64,000 bases of DNA from Xenopus tropicalis (Eukaryota; Chordata; Amphibia; Anura; Pipidae), in NCBI RefSeq assembly GCF_000004195.4, contig NC_030680.2:145679545-145743544 (forward strand). The letters are read 5' to 3'. Below are positions 58,225-64,000 of the stretch, piece after piece; position 1 is the stretch's first letter; each line of letters opens with the position of its first letter. The notes beneath the pieces were generated by a model, which saw only the letters and a list, made by a program, of their open reading frames with translations, was not told the origin of the DNA and did not search any database. A program made the translations under genes and the position numbers.

Positions 58225-60432
58225 AGCAGGTATAGTAGGGAGAGATGGTGCCTATAGTAGCAGTGGGGGGATAATAGCCTCTGGGAAGGGACTGGGGCTG
58301 TGGGATAGCAGGTATAGTAGGGAGAGATGGTGCCTATAGTAGCAGTGGGGGGATAATAGCCTCTGGGAAGGGACTGGGGCTGTGGGATAGCAGGTATAGT
58401 AGGGAGAGATGGTGCCTATAGTAGCAGTGGGGGGATAATAGCCTCTGGGAAGGGACTGGGGCTGTGGGATAGCAGGTATAGTAGGGAGAGATGGTGCCTA
58501 TAGTAGCAGTGGGGGGATAATAGCCTCTGGGAAGGGACTGGGGCTGTGGGATAGCAGGTATAGTAGGGAGAGATGGTGCCTATAGTAGCAGTGGGGGGAT
58601 AATAGCCTCTGGGAAGGGACTGGGGCTGTGGGATAGCAGGTATAGTAGGGAGAGATGGTGCCTATAGTAGCAGTGGGGGGATAATAGCCTCTGGGAAGGG
58701 ACTGGGGCTGTGGGATAGCAGGTATAGTAGGGAGAGATGGTGCCTGTAGTAGCAGTGAGGGGGATAATAGCCTCTGGGAAGGGACTGGGGCTGTGGGATA
58801 GCAGGTATAGTAGGGAGAGATGGTGCCTATAGTAGCAGTGGGGGGATAATAGCCTCTGGGAAGGGACTGTGGCTGTGGGATAGCAGGTATAGTAGGGAGA
58901 GATGGTGCCTATAGTAGCAGTGGGGGGATAATAGCCTCTGGGAAGGGACTGTGGCTGTGGGATAGCAGGTATAGTAGGGAGAGATGGTGCCTATAGTAGC
59001 AGTGGGGGGATAATAGCCTCTGGGAAGGGACTGTGGCTGTGGGATAGCAGGTATAGTAGGGAGAGATGGTGCCTATAGTAGCAGTGGGGGGATAATAGCC
59101 TCTGGGAAGGGACTGTGGCTGTGGGATAGCAGGTATAGTAGGGAGAGATGGTGCCTATAGTAGCAGTAGGATAATAGCCTCTGGGAAGGGACTGGGGCTG
59201 TGGGATAGCAGGTATAGTAGGGAGAGATGGTTCCTATAGTAGCAGTGGGGGATAATAGCCTCTGGGAAGGGACTGGGGCTGTGGGATAGCAGGTATAGTA
59301 GGGATAGATGGTGCCTATAGTAGCAGTGGGGGATAATAGCCTCTGGGAAGGGACTGGGGCTGTGGGATAGCAGGTATAGTAGGGAGAGATGGTGCCTATA
59401 GTAGCAGTGGGGGGATAATAGCCTCTGGGAAGGGACTGGGGCTGTGGGATAGCAGGTATAGTAGGGAGAGATGGTGCCTATAGTAGCAGTGGGGGGATAA
59501 TAGCCTCTGGGAAGGGACTGGGGCTGTGGGATAGCAGGTATAGTAGGGAGAGATGGTGCCTATAGTAGCAGTGGGGGGGATAATAGCCTCTGGGAAGGGA
59601 CTGGGGCTGTGGGATAGCAGGTATAGTAGGGAGAGATGGTGCCTATAGTAGCAGTGGGGGGATAATAGCCTCTGGGAAGGGACTGGGGCTGTGGGATAGC
59701 AGGTATAGTAGGGAGAGATGGTGCCTATAGTAGCAGTGGGGGGATAATAGCCTCTGGGAAGGGACTGGGGCTGTGGGATAGCAGGTATAGTAGGGAGAGA
59801 TGGTGCCTATAGTAGCAGTGGGGGGATAATAGCCTCTGGGAAGGGACTGGGGCTGTGGGATAGCAGGTACAGTAGGGAGAGATGGTGCCTATAGTAGCAG
59901 TGGGGGGATAATAGCCTCTGGGAAGGGACTGGGGCTGTGGGATAGCAGGTATAGTAGGGAGAGATGGTGCCTATAGTAGCAGTGGGGGGATAATAGACTC
60001 TGGGAAGGGACTGGGGCTGTGGGATAGCAGGTATAGTAGGGAGAGATGGTGCCTATAGTAGCAGTGGGATAATAGCCTCTGGGAAGGGACTGGGGCTGTG
60101 GGATAGCAGGTATAGTAGGGAGAGATGGTGCCTATAGTAGCAGTGGGGGGATAATAGCCTCTGGGAAGGGACTGGGGCTGTGGGATAGCAGGTATAGTAG
60201 GGAGAGATGGTGCCTATAGTAGCAGTGGGGGGATAATAGCCTCTGGGAAGGGACTGGGGCTGTGGGATAGCAGGTATAGTAGGGAGAGATGGTGCCTATA
60301 GTAGCAGTGGGGGGATAATAGCCTCTGGGAAGGGACTGGGGCTGTGGGATAGCAGGTATAGTAGGGAGAGATGGTGCCTATAGTAGCAGTGGGGGGATAC
60401 TAGACTCTGTGACTATGGTATAGAAGGTAAAT
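58225..60432. repeat. 82-bp minisatellite, about 27 units
   Basis: The unit is agcaggtatagtagggagag plus atggtgcctatagtagcagt plus ggggggataatagcctctgg plus gaagggactggggctgtggg at. Period 82 bp with G-run length changes. Four neighbouring units (about 58840-59130) share ggactgtggctg in place of ggactggggctg. No host transposon ends visible. Confidence 0.96.
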
Positions 60433-61095
60433 TAGGGCAAGATTGCAACTTTCAGTTGAAACTGTCGCACTTGCTTGTTGTACGACTCCTGTTACCCCTC
60501 AACAGCTGGAGGCAGTTAAGACATACTGAGAGTTGTAGTTTAACATCTGCAGAACAATAAGTGAGACAGCCCTAATTAATGGTCTCCTTCAAGCCCTTGG
60601 GCGCTGTCACTACTACAGACACTCCTGGTTGTATCTGATTTACATGTAATTTCAAAAAACTGATTTAAAAGGAAATATCACAACACATTAAGCTAATGTG
60701 AAGATAGAAAAGTGCATTAAGATGAGGGGAAAGCATTATCATCCCCATTGTCTCCCTGCAGATAATTTGATAACCGAGGCTCTGGGGCAGTCACCAAAGA
60801 TCTAAATGAAAGACAAATGCTTGTAGTAAAACACCTGCTCCTCTTTCCTTTCTTTTTTTAACTGTCCATATAATCAGAACAGGGTCTCCTATTAATGGGT
60901 GAATACTTCTCTTCTACAGATGTGTCGGCTTGAGAAAGAAATGTCAGGTTGTATTATGTGTAAAATCCATACAGAGAGCAAGTTATTCCTCCATTCTATA
61001 CACCCATTTATCTCTCTTCTCTCTCTGAGTCGTACTTTCCCTTTAGGAGATTAACACTTCTACAATACACAGAATCCCATTTTTGATACCTAATG

Positions 61096-61128
<33 letters not shown>

Positions 61129-61252
61129 TATCCTAAAATATGGGCCCATTTGCCAACATTGGTTCTAAATGGCACTGTTATAGTTGCCAAGGGCTAACTG
61201 GTTGATAGGGGTAATTGCTCCTAAATTGGTAAATGGGCCTCATCATCTATAT
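60433..61252. other. CADPS intron, short (TA)n tract
   Basis: Contains (TA)n at about 61096-61122. Otherwise unique-looking. Confidence 0.55.
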
Positions 61253-61539
61253 CAGGGATCTCCAACCAGTGGCTCGGGGGTAACATGTTGCTCCCCAACC
61301 CCTTGGATGAAAGTAGGTGCCATTTTTGAATTTCTGGCCTAGGGGCACATTTTGGTTGCATAAAACCCAGTGTAAAGCCAAACAGAGCCTTCTATAGGCT
61401 GACAGTCCCCATAGGGGCTACCAAATAGCCAATCACACCCCTTATTGGCACCCCCAGGAACTTTTTCCATGTTGTGTTTCTCCCCAACACTTTTTCCAAT
61501 TGAATGTGGCTCATGAGTATAAAAGGTTAGGGATCCCTG
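61253..61539. mobile_element. hAT-type non-autonomous element, 287 bp, perfect TSD
   Basis: Ends CAGGGATCTCCAACC and ggttagggatccctg. The 8-bp TSD ATCTATAT is identical at 61245-61252 and 61540-61547. The interior has aacatgttgctccccaacc and tgtggctcatgagta. No coding capacity. Confidence 0.92.
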
Positions 61540-61547
61540 ATCTATAT

Positions 61548-62291
61548 AGATACATATATTACACATTATAAGGTAGTTTGCGTTATTACTTTTGCTTTGT
61601 AAGGTATCTTTTTCTTCCTTTTCTCCTATTCATCTCCAGTAAATGTTTCACTCCTGCCTGGTTGCTAGGATTAACCGCCCTAGAAATCCAATAGAAACCC
61701 AGAGAACAGCACAACATAATAGATGTCATTTTAGGCTGAACTTTCCCTTGAATTGAATTTAATATAGGCCGTCTCTTTGTTGCCCGACCTCTGAATTGAA
61801 GTAAATATGTTCAGATTTGTTTTACAAAAATACTCACCATTGGGTGTATTGCCAAATGGATCAGAGTAATGTCCAAATAAAAGTAAAAGGTTTTGTTTGC
61901 ACTGTAGAGGATTCAGACTCATTTTACAATAAAAAGTTGCCCTTTGAGATTCTTAGACCTATTTTATAAATGCAAAACCAATATAATGTCAGGTGCTAGA
62001 GTTCAGCATTAAACCAGGTCATTTCAGTAAGACAAGTATTATATCAATTTTAATGTAAATTTAGGGGAGACTTGGTGAATTGGTACAAATTAAGCTTCAT
62101 GTTACTGTGAATTGAAGGTAAAGTTGAAAATCTAACTCACCATTGGTTAGGGCTATTAGTCAATATACCATTCTAGATGGCTGATTAAGCTTTCATTGTA
62201 TTCTAAAATTGGTTTGAACTTCTGCAGATGGGTTTTACCAGCTTAGAAGTGTTTAATATAATCCTTGGGGGTAAATTTGAAAAAAAGTTTA
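61548..62291. other. CADPS intron without recognised feature
   Basis: AT-rich intron; nothing recognised. Confidence 0.5.
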
Positions 62292-63474
62292 TACAGGTAT
62301 GGGACCCTTTATCCAGAATGCTTAGGACCTGGGGTTTTCTCGATAAAGTGTCTTTCCGTAATTTGGATCTCCTACCTTAAGTCTGCTAAAAAAATTATAA
62401 AACAGTAATTAAACCCAATAGGATTGCTTTGGCTCCAATTAGGATTAATTATATCTTAGTTGGGATCAAGTACAGGTACTGTTTTATTATTACAGAGAAA
62501 AGGGAATCATTTAACCATTAAATAAACCCAATAGGGCTGTTCTGCCCCAATAAGGGGTAATTATATCTTAGTTGGGATCAAGTACAGGTACTGTTTTATT
62601 ATTACAGAGAAAAGGGAATCATTTAACCATGAAATAAACCCAATACGGCTGTTCTGCCCCCAATAAGGGGTAATTATATCTTAGTTGGGATCAAGTACAG
62701 GTACTGTTTTATTATTACAGAGAAAAGGGAATCATTTAACCATTAAATAAACCCAATAGGGCTGTTCTGCCCCCAATAAGGGGTAATTATATCTTAGTTG
62801 GGATCAAGTACAGGTACTGTTTTATTATTACAGAGAAAAGGGAATCATTTAACCATGAAATAAACCCAATAGGGCTGTTCTGCCCCAATAAGGGGTAATT
62901 ATATCTTAGTTGGGATCAAGTACAGGTACTGTTTTATTATTACAGAGAAAAGGGAATCATTTAACCATTAAATAAACCCAATAGGATTGTTCTGCCCCAA
63001 TAAGGGGTAATTATATCTTAGTTGGGATCAAGTACAGGTACTGTTTTATTATTACAGAGAAAAGGGAATCATTTAACCATTAAATAAACCCAATAGGATT
63101 GTTCTGCCCCCAATAAGGGGTAATTATATCTTAGTTGGGATCAAGTACAGGTACTGTTTTATTATTACAGAGAAAAGGGAATCATTTAACCATTAAATAA
63201 ACCCAATAGGATTGTTCTGCCCCCAATAAGGGGTAATTATATCTTAGTTGGGATCAAGTACAGGTACTGTTTTATTATTACAGAGAAAAGGAAATCATTT
63301 AACCATTAAATAAACCCAATAGGGCTGTTCTACCCCCAATAAGGGGTAATTATATCTTAGTTGGGATCAAGTACAGGTACTGTTTTATTATTACAGAGAA
63401 AAGGGAATCATTTTTTTTTTTTTTTTTAAAGTGAGTCTATAGGAGATGGCCTTTTCATAATTCTGCACCTGTAT
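62292..63474 (+). mobile_element. Family A MITE with about nine-unit array, right end deleted internally
   Basis: Left end TACAGGTATGGGACCCTTT. Array at about 62430-63411. The last unit runs into a T-run (63410-63427), then gagtctataggagatggcct and cacctgta, so part of the right subterminal block is deleted but the terminal bases remain. Confidence 0.9.
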
Positions 63475-64000
63475 ATTATATATTTATAAAGTTGTGTTTG
63501 TACGGGCTTGAACCCCTTTGTAAAATGCTACAACAATTTGTGATTTTTTTGGTAATTGCATTTATATTGATCTATATCTACATTGGAAACATGTTTAGAA
63601 TACAGATATTGTTTCCTTGGAGCGAATGGATGGAGTTTTTGATAGAAGTGTTTGTAAAAGTCATAGATGAAGTGATGATTTCTCTTATTTATAGGAATAT
63701 TCTGCTTGGAATTTTTTAAATGGAATTTGGCACAGTCGTTGTTTCCCACCCTATTTAATTGTGGTTAATAAATTATCCGGGTGCCAGTAGAAGATTCTAT
63801 TGTTGTTATTCAATTCCATGAGCGCGTTCGACTTTAGCCGTGAATTTCAGCTAAATCTTTCATGGGAAGTTGAAAAAAAAAATGATTAACCTGCCCTGTT
63901 GTTTCCGAGTGGAAAGAAAATATGAAAATTTCCGCGGTTGACTAAACGTGCTCCCGAGACTTCCTGCTCTGCAGGGGTGGCAGTCGGCAGTGTCACAGCT
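63475..64000. other. CADPS intron to the window end
   Basis: AT-rich sequence. A 75-codon hydrophobic frame (63492-63719) is AT-driven. The next CADPS exon (expected to start with QWY) is not reached. Confidence 0.5.

Noticed and set aside
63960..64000. Acceptor-like ctgctctgcag at the window end
   Set aside because: The sequence after it does not encode the expected QWY start of the next CADPS exon, and the window ends before a donor can be seen.

Overview
This is vertebrate genomic DNA, almost certainly from a Xenopus frog and probably X. tropicalis. The interspersed repeats are the miniature inverted-repeat transposable elements (MITEs) typical of that genus. A hAT element resembling SPIN, which is known from X. 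tropicalis and several other tetrapods, is also present. There is no prokaryotic gene layout, and nearly all open frames longer than 60 codons are by-products of tandem repeats.

The only gene I can support is an internal to C-terminal part of CADPS (CAPS1, calcium-dependent secretion activator) on the + strand. Five exons with canonical splice sites and consistent phases lie at 4719-4866, 16172-16246, 19031-19114, 19453-19485 and 33638-33745. Together they encode 149 consecutive residues. The first coding exons and the last ones are outside the window; the intron after 33745 runs at least 30 kb to the window end. A 48-bp in-phase candidate cassette exon lies at 38714-38761.

Everything else is intron filled with non-autonomous DNA transposons and minisatellites. 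Families recognised by terminal repeats and target-site duplications (TSDs): (A) elements with TACAGGTATRGGA ends carrying arrays of a 112/113-bp internal unit, nine loci plus one unexpanded copy at 35249-35580; (B) hAT-type MITEs with TAGTGATGAGCG ends and 8-bp TSDs; (C) TTAA-flanked elements beginning GGTGGCCATACACG; (D) hAT-type MITEs beginning TAGGGATGCACC; (E) Harbinger-like MITEs with GGGGCACATTTA ends and 3-bp TSDs; and single hAT elements with perfect 8-bp TSDs at 37164-37345 (SPIN-like), 40031-40575, 47240-47374 and 61253-61539.

The large-scale pattern is that minisatellites sit inside MITEs. Examples are an 89-bp array in a TTAA element (19742-21613), a 52-bp array in a Harbinger-like element (51832-53648), a roughly 20-bp array and a 361-bp higher-order array in two hAT MITEs (41808-42349; 47515-48839), and a roughly 250-bp array in a nested element (24127-25645). 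Other large arrays have no visible host element: a 100-bp satellite (26597-33263, about 66 copies), an 82-bp array (58225-60432) and a 37-bp array (7630-9446). I see no operon, CRISPR array or RNA gene.
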